A stretch of 64,000 nucleotides of DNA from Marsupella aquatica (Eukaryota > Marchantiophyta). The stretch is from positions 6,138,001 to 6,202,000 of the forward strand of contig OZ316896.1 in NCBI GenBank assembly GCA_973895155.1, read 5' to 3'. The notes beneath the pieces are model-generated. The model was not told where the DNA came from, made no database searches, and was given only the letters and a program-made list of their open reading frames with translations. The position numbers were made by a program, and so were the translations under genes. Shown here piece by piece: positions 23,092 through 36,010 of this stretch (positions are counted from its first letter, which is position 1; every line of letters begins with the position of its first letter).

Positions 23092-26000
23092 TGATAGAAA
23101 CGAGCAAATTGGCCACAGTAAACCAAACAATTGTGAAAAATGGACTAATATGTTTTACTAAGTGATAATAGTACACTTGATATGTATGGTTTGTCAGGTT
23201 TTGTTTTTTATTACAAATTTGATTCCTCCCCTTGTGTAATTTCAGTGGTTCAATTATTTAGCTACACATCCTTTAACAATGTGGCAAATATTGTTGGGAA
23301 GTCAAAAAACCTAAACTTGAACACACTCCTCTCTAAGAAACATAAATTCTATGCCTATCATTCCTACTTACACCCTACATGCATCTCCACAATGCCAAAA
23401 CTCAAACACATTACCTTAAATTTGAACACAACGTCACATTTTGAACACAACGCCACAAGTCCAAAAACTGAAAACATTGACTTCAAACTCAAACACAGCG
23501 CCCTGGGCTCTATATTCAAATATAGCCCCCGGGCCTTGTGTTTGGGGGAAGACGGTAGTCTCAACTACCCGTTTGTTGAACGTGAAAAGCGAGGAGTATA
23601 ATAATGTCACCTAAATATATTTATTATTCATATTTTTGGAAGGTAAATTAAATGAAAAAAAAAATCATACATGTCAACATTTCAATAAGCATACATTATA
23701 TACCATATTCTTTTGTATGCACATATATTATGGTGGGCTATAAAGTTCATTTTTTAATATAAATAGAAATTTTGATAAAAAAAACATATATAATTATCAT
23801 TTGATATACATCATAGGCGTGAATTTTCATACACAGCATGAATCATGGATTTATAGTCTAGAGTTTTAGCTCTAGAAATCTAGATCCTAACTCTAGCTTA
23901 TAGTTGACACTTTATAAGTAAAATATATATAAATGATGTCCACTTGATTTTTAAAACAAATCAATACAATACTACAAATGAAAGTGCAAGGAAAAAATCT
24001 CATTAAATGGAAAGAAAGACTTGGCCCTCGAACAACACATATCCGTAACGAGTCGCTCACTTTTCAATTTAGTGGACCCCTTGTTACTGCCCCTTCCTCC
24101 TCACCGGTGTCTGTATTTTTCTCTTTGGTCTCATACCAACATGGTACATAGAGTCAGATACATCCGTCAACGAGGTGTATTCACTGGAAATATTTTCCTT
24201 GTATTTTGGAAACAACTCGCATGGGGCGTGAGCACTTCTTTGATGCTACAATGTAAAAGGTATTTTTTAAATACAAATCACATTGAAAGTGAGACTTCTC
24301 TGGGGCTATTTTTGTCAAAAATAAATTGGATATGAATCACATTAGACTAGAGTACTTCGTTTGGATGTTACTTGCACTACTTTTGGATGCTATTTTTGTC
24401 AACAAAAAAATTGGATTTAAATCCCTTTAGAAGTGAGCACGTCTTCTTGGAGCTATTTTTTGTGAAAACGTTTTGGGGGATGTAAATCACATCTTATGTG
24501 GGCACTTAGATGGAGTATTTCAGGCAATTTATGCAATGCCACTTGCCCCTTCTTGTTCTAGTTTATGAAAATAAAATGAGTAAGGCAATGACAAGGGCTA
24601 AGTAAATAGTACTTCCTCCTCATCAATAAAGTTGTGTTTTCTAATTTGCACAAATATTGTAACCACACACACACACACATTCTGATCATTTCAATATTCT
24701 GCTAGTGAGCCAAAGAACAAAAAAATTCATTGGGCTTGGACTGAAAGCATGAAAAAAATAAAGATTTTTTTGTTGAACCTATAGGAAACTTTCTTGACGG
24801 TTCAAGTCACTAAATGATTTCTTTAATTGAAAAGGAGGAGAGAATGATTTCTCTGAAATAACTTTTCTTGCATTAACAATACAACTACAGTAGCTATCTA
24901 CAACGATAATAAAGTGTATTTTCCTGCACTGACAATACAACTTTCACAATCTACATTAAAAAAAAAACTTATCTTGCATTGATAACACAAGTATAGTGAT
25001 CTACAAAGATATTAAAAGATTTATCTGGCATTAAACCTATGCGTAAACGCCCTTAGCCTTAACTGCTTAACACATCATAGTGTCTTCATTTGGAAAACAA
25101 GATGCTCAAAAAAACTCATCAAATAAAAATAATAATAATAAAATGAAACGTGAGTGGACTAAAGGTTTATTGATAACCAACTTTCCACTTTATGACACAT
25201 CCTTAGCCAAGAGCAATCACAAAATTTCTAATTTTGTAGTCCTGGTCACATTTGCTCTACTTAAGAAAACTTCAAGTACATTCTGCGTCATTTGTTGGAG
25301 TAGTACCTATTGCTCAGAGAGCAATTCCGCACACAGGCCCCAAATATTTCTTTTATGATGATTGAAGATCGGGGGAAACAGAAATGTGAATGTCCTTTGA
25401 ACCAACACAAATTGTTTGATTCTTCGCTCACTTCAAGTGAGTGAATTCAAATAGCAGTAAAATAAAATTGTGTGTCAAATTGACAAGTGTTTTGGATGTT
25501 GACCTTCATTTTAAATTAGATGGAATATCTTTAATGTCAATCAGATTGTGTATCCAACATTTTAGGTGAACATTATTAATTGGGTGTCATAGAAAACATC
25601 AAATAGATGTATTGATTTGTACTAATCTATCCTACATTAGATTAGATAATATCATAATTGTTGACCCAAAATGATTTTTGTGAGGTAGCAGGCTGGTTTG
25701 GCAACTGACTTTCTTGCTAAAACTAGCAATCCAAATTTTGGATTTGAAAGCTTAACTCTAAATATTTAGAGAGACAAAATACTAGTGGGGAGCACGACCC
25801 CAATTGTTTACTCCATCTCCTTCATTCTGCAATTTAGTGGGTGAAAAGGAGCACTCATGGAGATGATCTTAGGGGGGTGAAACTTAGATATTGGTGCACA
25901 CAGAAATTAGGTTTTGTATGGATAACATTTAAGTAAAGAATGTGAAGAAAAATACACTCTTTTTGGATTTGAAAATAGATGAGAGATGGTCCACTCATTT

Positions 26001-29000
26001 TCAAAAGAAATGGAGACTCAAATATTTTATGTACAAACAAGAAGATTGAAGCCCAGATGTACCTAAACATGAGTCTAAACATGATCATGTTTGGAATAGT
26101 ACTAGCACATCAACATCTAATGTAAATTTCAATATTTTCTATATTTTGTTCATTCTACCGGTTTTGCACCTTATGTTGAGCCTCCGGCCAACCCCCACCC
26201 ACCAGGATGTCCACACCTTGGACTCTTGGGCCCCCTTTTGGCCTCCTTGTACTCCCTCAATGGCTCCATTGCCATCCTTGGACCAAATTCCACCACCGCC
26301 AGACATGGTCCTATTTCAACTCCGGCCTCTGATTATTGCATCAATTTATTAGAACTAACCATTTTTTTGAAAACTCAAACATTTTTGTTACACTTACTTG
26401 TCTTTCTACTTATATACATAATTACAAGTCATCACTAAGTTACTACCAGGTTTGGGGCCCTGTCACATGAGTACAACCTAGCTTAGAAAGGTCATGGTTT
26501 CATTGCAACTAGTGAACAAATACTTATGACATCTCACTGTTAGTGCTAGGGCTATCCTGAATTGCATGTTTGCATCCCTGAAGAATTCAACCCTAAGCAT
26601 TTGCAAATTTTTTGGGAAAAAGCAGATCTTGTCCCTTCTACATGTGGTGATTGCCCTTGCCCATGGATTCCCTCTTTGTTGTCGCCCTCTACAAATTACT
26701 CAGGACATAATTTGTTTTAGCTCAAATTCAAAGGACGGGACATCAAGGGCCGGAAAGCCTGAGATAATCTCATCAGTTATCAGTCACCTTCATTAGTACC
26801 TTCATTAGTTAACCAGATATCAGTTGCCACCTCATCTCAAAGAGGCCGCCAAGTTGCGGTGCAAAAAAACCAACCAAAAAAAAGTGAGGGAAAAAGTTTT
26901 TTTCTTAATTTTTTTTCATGATGAGGAGAAATTTTTGGGGGGTTTTTTTTTCTTTTTTTCCTGGTTTTTTTGTTGGTCCGTACGCCCATCTGCGAGGGGT
27001 CAGCCAAGATTGAGTCAATCTCAGCTACCCAGCTGAGATGCGCAGAGGTGCAAAGGCCCCATCTAAGCTCCTTAGTTGAAATTCAGAAATTTTTTGATTT
27101 AAGTTATTAGCCACTGATAACTGATGATTTTGTGTACCTCGGAAACCCTCCTGCCCTTACCCTTGGGTCTACACCTTATATAGCATAAGCCCTCCAAGAC
27201 AAGGAAGATTCTCCACCATCTTCAGTGAGTACTTACATATGCCATGTGTGAATATGAGGGCCAAAAAATGTAGGGCCACTCACATGCAAGGTGACTCTAC
27301 ATCAGCTTGGTGGGCACCACAAGATCAGTTGCTGGCTGGGTTAAGGGCCTTGTTGAAGGATGAGAGGGTCCTTAAAAAAAACCATGAGAATGCGTTCATG
27401 GGGAGAGGTGGATGGAAGGCTTCACAAGGGAAAAGGGAAGAGGAGCTCTAAAAGTGGATTGTGAGTTGGAACCTCAAAGGATTGAGAGTGAAGGACCTGT
27501 ATATCTAAATATGACATTGAAGCTCATGTTGAGGACTAGAGGAGACAGTGTCAATGCAGTCCTTAGCCTCAAAGACCTCACCATTCAAGAAGATGCAAAT
27601 AGTGTCAGAGAGGCACCTAATTGACAACAAGCTGCCAAAGCCCTTGTCTTTGCAGGGCCTTCATATGATCAAACTTACGAATACAATCAACATGGACCAG
27701 GTTCCAGGGTACATTGAAACAAACCCACAGTCTTCTTTGCAGGAGGCGCATTTGCATGGTGCTCGTGACAAAGGCTGGGACCAGTCATTCGAGTTTCACA
27801 CCCTATTTTGCCTCTGGGCAAGGATTTGAAACCTCACATCTCACTCTGAAGAGAAAGAGCAAACATGAAGGGCTAACAGGCATCCTTGATTACGAGGGTT
27901 GTAGTGCTAATCCCTTATACTTCCATATGATTTAGGGTGTCTCAAATTTTCAGAATTATGGATGATGACTTTTGGCCACAAAGAAATGATCATAACTTTT
28001 TCACAGGGTTATGTAAAGTTTTTTTGATTTTTTTTGCTAACCTCTACAGGGACTAGTGGTCATGGCATATGTCCAATCCTTATGGCAAAAGTTATGGACT
28101 GCAAATTTGGTAGTCCCTAACTGTTTGCGTCAATAACCTTAACTATGAAGTTAAGCCCCATCGAATTGTGAACTTTGAGACTCCCTATTACATTTTAAAA
28201 CTACTGGATTGTTATGACATTGGAAAGTTCTTGCCTCCATCTGGGTAGCTTATGGGATGTTTGTGTCTATCGCAACTCCCGATTCTTAATTTTGTCCTTA
28301 GCCCACCTATGGAAGAAAATCAAAGCAATACCTTCACTCTTTAGAGAGAAAATGTAGCTCCTCCCGCTGGATTGCTATTACTCTTTGTCAGAGTTTCATT
28401 GCAGGAATAGCATCCCCTTCGAGATTGGGAAAATGCAATGATGGACTTTCTACTGTAACCCTGGATGTGGGGCATTGTCAGTACTCTAACGCACTTATTA
28501 TCACTACATGTGCGGGTATCCAAATTTCACTCCAGAGTTGTTTTAAGCGATAAAAGTTTATTATATTGATCTGCTCAATATTTAAATTTAGTTACAAAAC
28601 CGTACTACGCCTTGGACTCCTATTGGTTTTTCTTCTTGTTAGTACAGTCCATTACAATCCAAATTTCGTAGTTCAGGGTTCCAGTTATGTCAGCGTTCAG
28701 CCTACCCTACCCACCCTCCATTTCCTACCCTACCCCCTGCTCTAGACAACCGTAACGTGAGTTGCGTAAAAGTAGCATGCGGGTCCTCTTTTTATAGTGC
28801 CGTCTAGCCGTCGATGTGATTCGATTTGTCCGCTTTGCAGAACAGTTACATAGAATATAGAATACTATCATTTCTTTGACAGTGTTGCAAGAAAATTCAT
28901 ATCTGACAAGAATGACAACTACGAAACTGCATGTCATTGGCCTGGAGCTGCTTTGACCATTATAAATATAATGTTATGACCTTTTATGACGCTCTTGTCC

Positions 29001-29680
29001 ACCTCTTGGACAACTTTTACTCCATGGTGAGACTTGTCAGTGGTGACCTTTCAAAGCGAGTGATGTCATTTTGAGTACAGCTTCTTGATTTTTATTGGCG
29101 GGACACTGACTTACCAGGCCAATTGGAGTACGGTTTTGTTTTTCCTTGTGTTCTCCACGGGCCCCACAACCTTGTTTACCACATTCTGAAATCTTTCCAT
29201 GACACTAGGACAAAGTTTGTTTCCCTTGCCTTGCTGCCGTGTTCTCGCTCGTAGGAGTCTTTTTTAATTTATTTGTTCGGCATAAGAGGGTTAGAGACGT
29301 AAATGTAGAGCTGGAAACTCATAAAAGCATGTTGAGTTTAACTCAAAAAAAGCGTAACCCAAGACGCTCCCCTTCGGCCCTTCAAGCTCCCTATCACTAA
29401 AACTCCAGCAAAAGACTTGATGGGGGGCCTCTACTGTAGGTAAAGATATCCCTGACTAGCCCCTCACTTTTGAAATACACTCCCTGGGCCCCTTGTCCCG
29501 GTAGCTCTTACTCATGACTTTGTGTGATTAAGTTTTCACTTTATTAATTCTATCAATGTATGTATAGCTATGTATCTCAGGCAATCAGATGTACTCCTTG
29601 GAAGTATTTTTCCATGAAGTATTTTTCCATGTAATTTTTTGATAATACTAACATATAATAGATACATAGTACTTAGGAGG
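23092..29680. other. Long AT-rich intergenic stretch, no gene seen
   Basis: Holds the dispersed repeat at 23,570-23,905, a short (AC)n run near 24,665 and homopolymer-rich DNA near 26,870-26,970. A set of short overlapping frames at 27,239-27,935 shows no recognisable domain. A palindromic patch (GATTGAGTCAATC, then CAGCTACCCAGCTG) lies near 27,010-27,035. No splice-consistent gene was found. Confidence 0.45.
23570..23905 (+). repeat. Dispersed repeat, copy 2 (same family as 675-1020)
   Basis: CAACTACCCGTTTGTTGAAC, GTGAAAAGCGAGGAGTATAA, a TATGCACATATATTATGGTG block, CATCATAGGCGTG and TAGTCTAGAG follow the same order as copy 1. Confidence 0.5.
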
Positions 29681-30228
29681 ACTTTACAAAACATGGGGGC
29701 AATTGGGAGTTTTTTTTACCAAAGCAACTGGAGGGCCATTGCACACACTAAATATAGTGTCCCGAGGCTAAAAGCATTTTTTGAATCCTTTTATTGCCCC
29801 CAAGGTCTTGTAAAGCCAAGTGCAGCCAATGGTGCCAGATTAATTGACTAAAAGACAGATTGAGGACCCACTCCACCTGAATGTCACTTAATCTTTGGCT
29901 AAAGTCTTTGTAAATGTGAGAAAATAATATCTTATGAAGGACTTGTGAGCCCCTTTTTATTACAAATGACTTAAAGTAAAAATGGACCAAGCGGCCAGAA
30001 GAAGAGACCACCAAGAGAGGTGGTCTAAAATCTAGGACAAAAGAGTGCTCCACATAAGCAAAAATTGGGCCCCACTGCATTCCATGTAGGATTGGTAACA
30101 GGTTCGGTTGAAAGTGCCCCCAAGGTTTTGTAAAGTGAACAGCAGCAATTTCTCTCAAATGGATGGCCTTGATCAGATCTTGGACACCAAAAAAATGTGG
30201 AAACTGCCCCCAACGTCTTGTAAAGCCA
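29681..30228. repeat. Cluster of four TGCCCCCAAGGTCTTGTAAAG motifs, one inverted
   Basis: Plus-strand copies lie at 29,794 (TTGCCCCCAAGGTCTTGTAA), 30,115 (TGCCCCCAAGGTTTTGTAAA) and 30,205 (CTGCCCCCAACGTCTTGTAA). An inverted copy at 29,681 reads ACTTTACAAAACATGGGGGC. The inverted copy and the first direct copy could form a ~130-bp foldback. No coding sequence was recognised around them. Confidence 0.7.
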
Positions 30229-30614
30229 CCCTTAGACCCTGTCACTCCCTCTGTTCATTTTATTCTTATTTTGAAATATTTTTGCACAGAAAGTACTTGG
30301 TATTTACTCTCTTTACTTATTCCCCAAAAATCTTTACTTAATATTTATTCATCAGCCACTCACAACCCTATTTTCAATTATCTTTGACCTTTCACAGGTG
30401 ATTAGACATTTCAATCACTAGGATTGAATTGATGAATTTCAGGTATGTGGGTATGTGTCTCTTTGATTGTACCCTGTAGACTAAAGTCTTGGTGGATTGT
30501 GATGGTTTTCAAAACTGAAATAAGCAGGATTTGGGTATTAAATCGCATGCTGAACTTATCACTGTTGTTATAGTTATACAGATAGGACTGGTGATGACAC
30601 GCAAAGTGAATTTG

Positions 30615-30825
30615 TTACGGACCCGCATTAGGGGTCCCTTGAAAATTCTCTCACACGAGGATGTGCCACATCAGCAAGGATGGTGACAAAAGACAGAGCC
30701 GCTTTTCTGGAAAACAAAAAGGTCCTTGTCATATTTGTGTTCATATTCATGTAAATTATGGGGTGCCATACCAGTATTAAGCATAAAAACCAGAATACAA
30801 AGGAAGAGATGTCATTTTTTCACTT
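30615..30825 (+). repeat. TTACGGACCC-family repeat, copy C
   Basis: Starts TTACGGACCCGCATTAGGGG, continues TCCCTTGAAAATTCTC and GTGCCACATCAGCAAGGATG, and ends near GGGGTGCCATACC and AAAGGAAGAGATG. It matches copy D along its whole length of about 210 bases. Confidence 0.75.
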
Positions 30826-31940
30826 GGTTACTATGTAATTAGTTAGATAATTGCCTTAAAATAACGTAAATAAGTAAGTAACGGCTCATACCTGATCCTC
30901 TCTCTTTCGATGAGAGAGATACCAACGAGAGATGATTGTGAACAAGGTACTGCCATTCTGTCACATTGCGTTAAAGAAAAGGAGGAGCGATCTTCAGTCG
31001 AGTTTTGAGTTTGAGTTTGAGTTGTGAGGTGAAATGGTGGATACCGTATGATTGTATAACTTGCACACACTTAAAGAATCGTCACCAACTCAAGAAATGC
31101 AACATCAAAAGATGTCCACCTCCCTTTCTTGATGAAGGGTTGTCACAATCCCGTCACCATCACAAACTTAGCCGTTGCAAATTGATTTCTTCCATCGTCA
31201 TCACTTGTCCGCAATGCTTGCTTCTTGGCTTGAATTGTTCGCGTCCCTCCAAACTCACTCTGAACAAAGGTTGACGCCAAATGCAACCTCTATATTGAAG
31301 AAACAATTGTTGATCTCCCCCTCACACCATAGCTTTCTTAAATAAAAAACTACAAAACCTTCATGTGAAGCTCGTCCGTTTGTGCATTTCCTCCCACCAA
31401 AACAACAAAGCGCTCTTCTGCCAACAACTGAGTGAACATTGTCCTCTGGTCTATCTTGTGGCCGTAATACTCAACGTAACTCATAAACAATCAATCATGA
31501 ATGGTAGAAACATGATTTCTCCAATGTGTAAGCAAAAACCATAAAAAAACTCAATTCCTCCACATTCAACATTCCGTTTGATAAACCAAAGAATCATCTC
31601 AACTAGATTGATCTCCTCTATCTTTCGAGCGTTTTCTTTTGTACGAGCACACATCAAGACCACCGGGAGACTCAAACCATCGATTACCGCATTGCTGAAA
31701 ATTGATTTCACTTCATCATACACACATTCCTTGGATGAACATGGGGGTCCATGGATTAATTTAGTGTCACTTTGAGTAATCATAGAGACGTGAAGTGCAA
31801 TATGATTTTGATAGCTAATTGTATTGTTGTTGCATTAACATAGAGCTCAAATTCTTAAGGTCATTTAACTGCTTTTATAAATGTTATTGTGTGCATGCTC
31901 TAAGTTCATTTGTATGAATTCAATTGATGCCTTGCAAATT

Positions 31941-32060
31941 CAATTAATGCCTTGTGTACTAAGCTAAAGAATAGACATTGTTGTTTAATTGGCATTGTGT
32001 GCAATTAATGCCTTGTGTACTAATCTAAAGAATAGACATTGTTGTTTAATTGGAATTGTA
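31941..32060 (+). repeat. 61-bp tandem duplication
   Basis: Two copies starting CAATTAATGCCTTGTGTACT at 31,941 and 32,002, sharing AAAGAATAGACATTGTTGTT. They differ at only a few positions. Confidence 0.9.
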
Positions 32061-32156
32061 TAAATTGCATAAATACTCTACCTAAGAGAACTCTCCTCTT
32101 AAAAAACAACTTTCACAAAAACAACACCAAAGAAATGCTCACATTCATGTGATTAT

Positions 32157-32370
32157 GTACGGATCTCCATTAGGGGTCTCTTGAAAATTCCTGGCACAAG
32201 AGCATGCCATATTAGCAAGGATGAGAACAAGCATGATATGATGGTTTTGGGAAGACAAATAAACAACCGAATCTTGTTTGCAACAATTTTTGTGTAACTT
32301 TTGGGTCGCCATGCCGGAAACCCTAAGCAGTTAAAAAACCAATATAAAAAGGAAGAGATGAAAAGTTTCA
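32157..32370 (+). repeat. TTACGGACCC-family repeat, copy D
   Basis: Starts GTACGGATCTCCATTAGGGG, shares GAAAATTC, GCATGCCATATTAGCAAGGA and the terminal AAAAGGAAGAGATG with copy C, and GGGTCGCCATGCC with copy B. Confidence 0.75.
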
Positions 32371-32837
32371 CAACAATAACCAGTTTACGTACCTTGTTTG
32401 TAGTTTTGTAAATTCAGATTATTCATATAATAATATTCACTCAATTGACATCAAGCTGAACTTTTGAACTGTCAACCAGAACAAAACTGAATCAAAATTT
32501 GAAATCCCTAAGCCAAGAATTTGAGTGGGCAACCTCAATACACATCAGTTCACCAGCCCTGTCCTGGAGTTAAACACAAATCAATTGAATGGAGCTCCTG
32601 ACTCTAAAATCCATGGCAGAGCAAGAAAGAATGTTGTGAAAGCTCACAAAGTTGAACACTAAGTTTATGGGAGCTCAGGGAGTAAGACACAATGAAGAAC
32701 TCTAGGTGAGTTAGGATAAAGTCACTTTTAGAAGCATTAGTGCAATTTCACCCCTTAATTAAACATGTAGCAGCTCATATTGGGTTGGAACCATAACTCA
32801 CTACAAAATCGAGTCAAAATTGTTGAACTATGACGTC

Positions 32838-33017
32838 TTCCTTCATGACGATCCAATCATTACTCATTCCATGCACACATAGTCGACACAATCTCTTCGT
32901 GGTTCACCTCTTCTCTAAGGCTATGTCCACACAAACACTCAAGCTTTATTTCACTTAGAGTAGACAAACACACATGCTCTCCCTCTTCCTCAAGTTGCTG
33001 TGTTACAATGAGTAAGC
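32838..33017 (-). repeat. Copia LTR segment in inverted orientation
   Basis: The reverse complement of this segment (GTTGCTTACTCATTGTAACA ... GGATCGTCATGAA) matches 36,150-36,330, inside the 3' LTR of the copia element, over about 180 bases with scattered differences. It abuts the copia internal sequence directly at 33,018. The element is therefore bounded by LTR pieces pointing in opposite directions. Confidence 0.85.
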
Positions 33018-35811
33018 AACATGAGTGAAAAAGGTTTGGCTGTTCTTCAAAAAAAGGAATTATTTTCCAATTTACAATCTTGTAAGTTAGATTTCTGTGA
33101 ACATTGTGTGCTTGGAAAGCAACATAGAAAACCCTTCGGAGTTGGAACTCACACTAGCAAGGAGGTACTTGAGTATGTACATAGTGATGTGTGGGGACGA
33201 GCCCCTACTCCCTCACATTTTGGAAGACTTTACTATGTCAAGTTCATTGACAATTACTCAAGGTATGTGTGGATATACTTTCTACACAATAAGTCTGATG
33301 TTTTTGCCACTTTTAAGGAGTGAAAAGTCCAAGTTGAGAATCAAACTGATAACAAGGTGAGATATCTTTGATCGAATAATGGCGGTGAATATGGTTCTAG
33401 TGAATTTGGAATGTATTATAAAGAGCAAGGGATTACATGCCATCTCACAACAAGTTATACTCCTCAGCAAAGTGGTGTTTATGAGAGGCTCAACCGAACA
33501 CTATTGGAGCGCTCAAGGAGTATGTTGAGCCAATCATGCTTACCACATGAATTTTGGACAAAAGCTGTCAACACTGTAGCTTTTTTGGTAAATTTCTCTC
33601 CATCTAGTGCAATTGGATTCAAGACGCCATTTGAAATGAGGTGCGGTCGTCAAGCGGATTATTCACATCTGAGGGTTTTTGGATGTGATGCTTATGTCCT
33701 TACACCTTCCCAGCTTTGGTCTAAGTTGGAGTCCAAGTCGAGGAAGTGCATATTCCTTGGATATCATAAAGGTGTAAAAGGTTATAGGTTATAGGATCCA
33801 GTAACCTCTAAGTTAATTATCGTAGAGATGTTTCCTTTAATGAATCCAGATCATCAAAGAAGGGGTAGAATGCTCAGGCTTCTTGTACTGACAAAGGAAA
33901 ATCTCTTATCCCGGACCATGTTGAGGGGGAGATTGGTCATAAGGGTTTTCATGACATAATTGAATGAGGTGCTCCGATAATGGAGCTGGTTCTGGTGATG
34001 GAACAAGAGGAGCAAGTTGTTGTTGGAATACCTCAAATCAACCAACAAAGTAAGATCAACCAGAATCATCAGCTAGAAAATTGAGACAAACTACTCAAGC
34101 TCTTACAAGGTATGGACAATGGATAGATTCATCAAGGTTAGATGATGCTGATATTGCACTTGATGATGATGACAGATCACTGATCTTGGAAGCAGGAGAA
34201 CCGTCTTCATATCATGAGGCAAGTATTTCAGACAAGACAGATGAATGGAATACAACAATGCATAGGGAGTTGCAATCTTTAAGTGAAAACAAAATATGGG
34301 AGTTGGTGCAACTATCAAATGATCAACAAGTGGTGGACAACAAGTGGATTTACAAGCTGAAGGACAACTCTTCAAAAGGAGGAGACAAATATATACAAAG
34401 CAAGGCTTGTTGCTAAGGGATTCACTCAGGAGAAGGGAGTGGATTACAATGAGGTCTCCTCACCAGTTACCAAGTATTCCACGATACAAATTTTGCGTCA
34501 ACTTGTTGTGTTTTTTGATCTGGTGTTAGATCAAATGGATGTGGTTACTGCTTTTCTCTATGGCACCTTGTAGGAACAAATCTTCATGAGGCAACCATTG
34601 GGCTTTGTGAAGAAGGGCCAAGAGAGTTTAGTTTGCAGGTTGCTTAAGTCCCTGTATGGATTGAAGCAAGTTCCTCGACAATGGAACAAGCGATTTGATG
34701 ATTTCATGCTTGCACACGGATTCACTAGGATGGTGTATGACCCTTGTGTGTATACAAAATCAGTCAAGAATGGTGTGTTTGGTTTACTCATTCTGGTGCT
34801 CTATGTGGATGACATGTTGATTGTGGCTAAGGATTAATCTGAGGTTGACAAACTCAAAGCGAAATTGAATTCTGAATTCCGAATGAAGGATCTTGGGAAA
34901 ACCAAAAGGATCTTAGGTATGGAGATTACCTTGAGACTAGACAATTGTGGCTGAATCAAGGCAAGTATGCTAAAAAAGTACTTGCAAGATTCAACATGGA
35001 GAATTGTAAGCCAGTAAGTAGTCCTTTGGCTCCACATTTTAAGTTATCATCAGCTTTCTGCCCCACGAATCTAGTGGAGAGAGGCTTGATGATTAAGGTT
35101 CCTTATGAGAAGGCAGTGGGCAGTCTAATGTATATGATGATGTGTACCAGGCCAGGTCTAGCCCTAGCAATAGGCAAAGTGAGTAGATTCATGTCAAATC
35201 CAGGGAAGGTACACTTGGAGGCTGTGAAATGGATTCTCAGGTATCTTAAGGGCACAATAGACTATGGTCTGTTGTTTGAAAGTAGATCAAACAAAACCAA
35301 ATTTTTGGTTGACTATGTAGATTTTGACTACGGAGGCTGTATGGAAACAAGGAGGTCAACGACTAGGTATGTGTTTACTCTTGGAGGAGGATGCATAAGT
35401 TGGAGATCTACTTATGCATCCTCACTATTTGTCTTCTCAGTGAGGAGGTGTGTATCTCAGTCTACTACAGAAGAAAAATATGTTGCAGCAGCAGAAGTAG
35501 CAAAGGAAACAATTTGGTTGGATAAGCTGGTCACTAAGATGAGATTGGAGTATGGAAAAATGGCTCTTCATTGTGATAGCCAAAGTGCGCTTCACCTAGC
35601 TATTAACCAAGTTATGGATAGCAGGGTGAAACACATTGACATCAGGTACCATTTTATTAAACAAGCAGTGTCTGATAAAGTGTTTGAGCTAGTCAAGATT
35701 GATGGAAAGCTCAACCCGGCTGATGCTTTTACCAAAATGATTTCTTTGGAGAGTTACTCAAGACACCATGCTACTTTGCAAGTTTTGCATTTTCAAGCAC
35801 AAGTAGAGTAA
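33018..35811 (+). pseudogene. Ty1/copia polyprotein relic (GAG-pre-integrase, integrase, RT, RNase H)
   Basis: Domain order is that of Copia. The GAG-pre-integrase tail comes first (HMSEKGLAVLQKK, CEHCVLGKQHR). The integrase core follows, with the aspartates of HSDVWG and FIDNYSRY and the NNGGEYGS region, then RVFGCDAYV and CIFLGYHKGVKGYR. RT covers 34,081-35,050 with SLYGLKQVPRQWNKRFD and the catalytic YVDD at about 34,805. RNase H covers about 35,300-35,750 (CDSQSALHLAINQ, HIDIRYHFIK, NPADAFTK). It is broken by stops at about 33,322, 33,370, 33,794, 34,416, 34,573 and 34,837, with frame changes between them. gag, protease and the 5' LTR are missing. It belongs to the same broad family as the 9.1 kb relic and is not functional. 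Confidence 0.92.
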
Positions 35812-36010
35812 CTTAACAATATGTAATTTCTGTATATGGGTTACTCAATCCTGTTATGGTTACGGCTTAATTCTAGTTAACCCTTAGTTAACCTTAAATG
35901 TTTTTTAGGGGAACACCTATGGTTTTAGGTGATTGTCTAGAATTTCCCGCTGAGTATCTCATATGGATAGCAAAAATTGTAGTCCCCAAGACTAGAGTTA
36001 AGGGGGAGTT

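Larger units (their letters stand above)
30229..32837. other. Intergenic DNA holding two TTACGGACCC-family copies and a tandem duplication
   Basis: No gene recognised between the motif cluster and the inverted LTR piece. The repeats are listed separately. Confidence 0.45.

Noticed and set aside
23182-23601. 139-codon plus-strand frame
   Set aside because: The tail overlaps the dispersed repeat also found at 0.7 kb, and the residue pattern (NTLL, NLNTTSH repeats) reflects short nucleotide repeats rather than a protein family.
27239-27935. Overlapping frames that might be a retroelement gag remnant
   Set aside because: No CCHC knuckle, LTR or other retroelement landmark could be found nearby.
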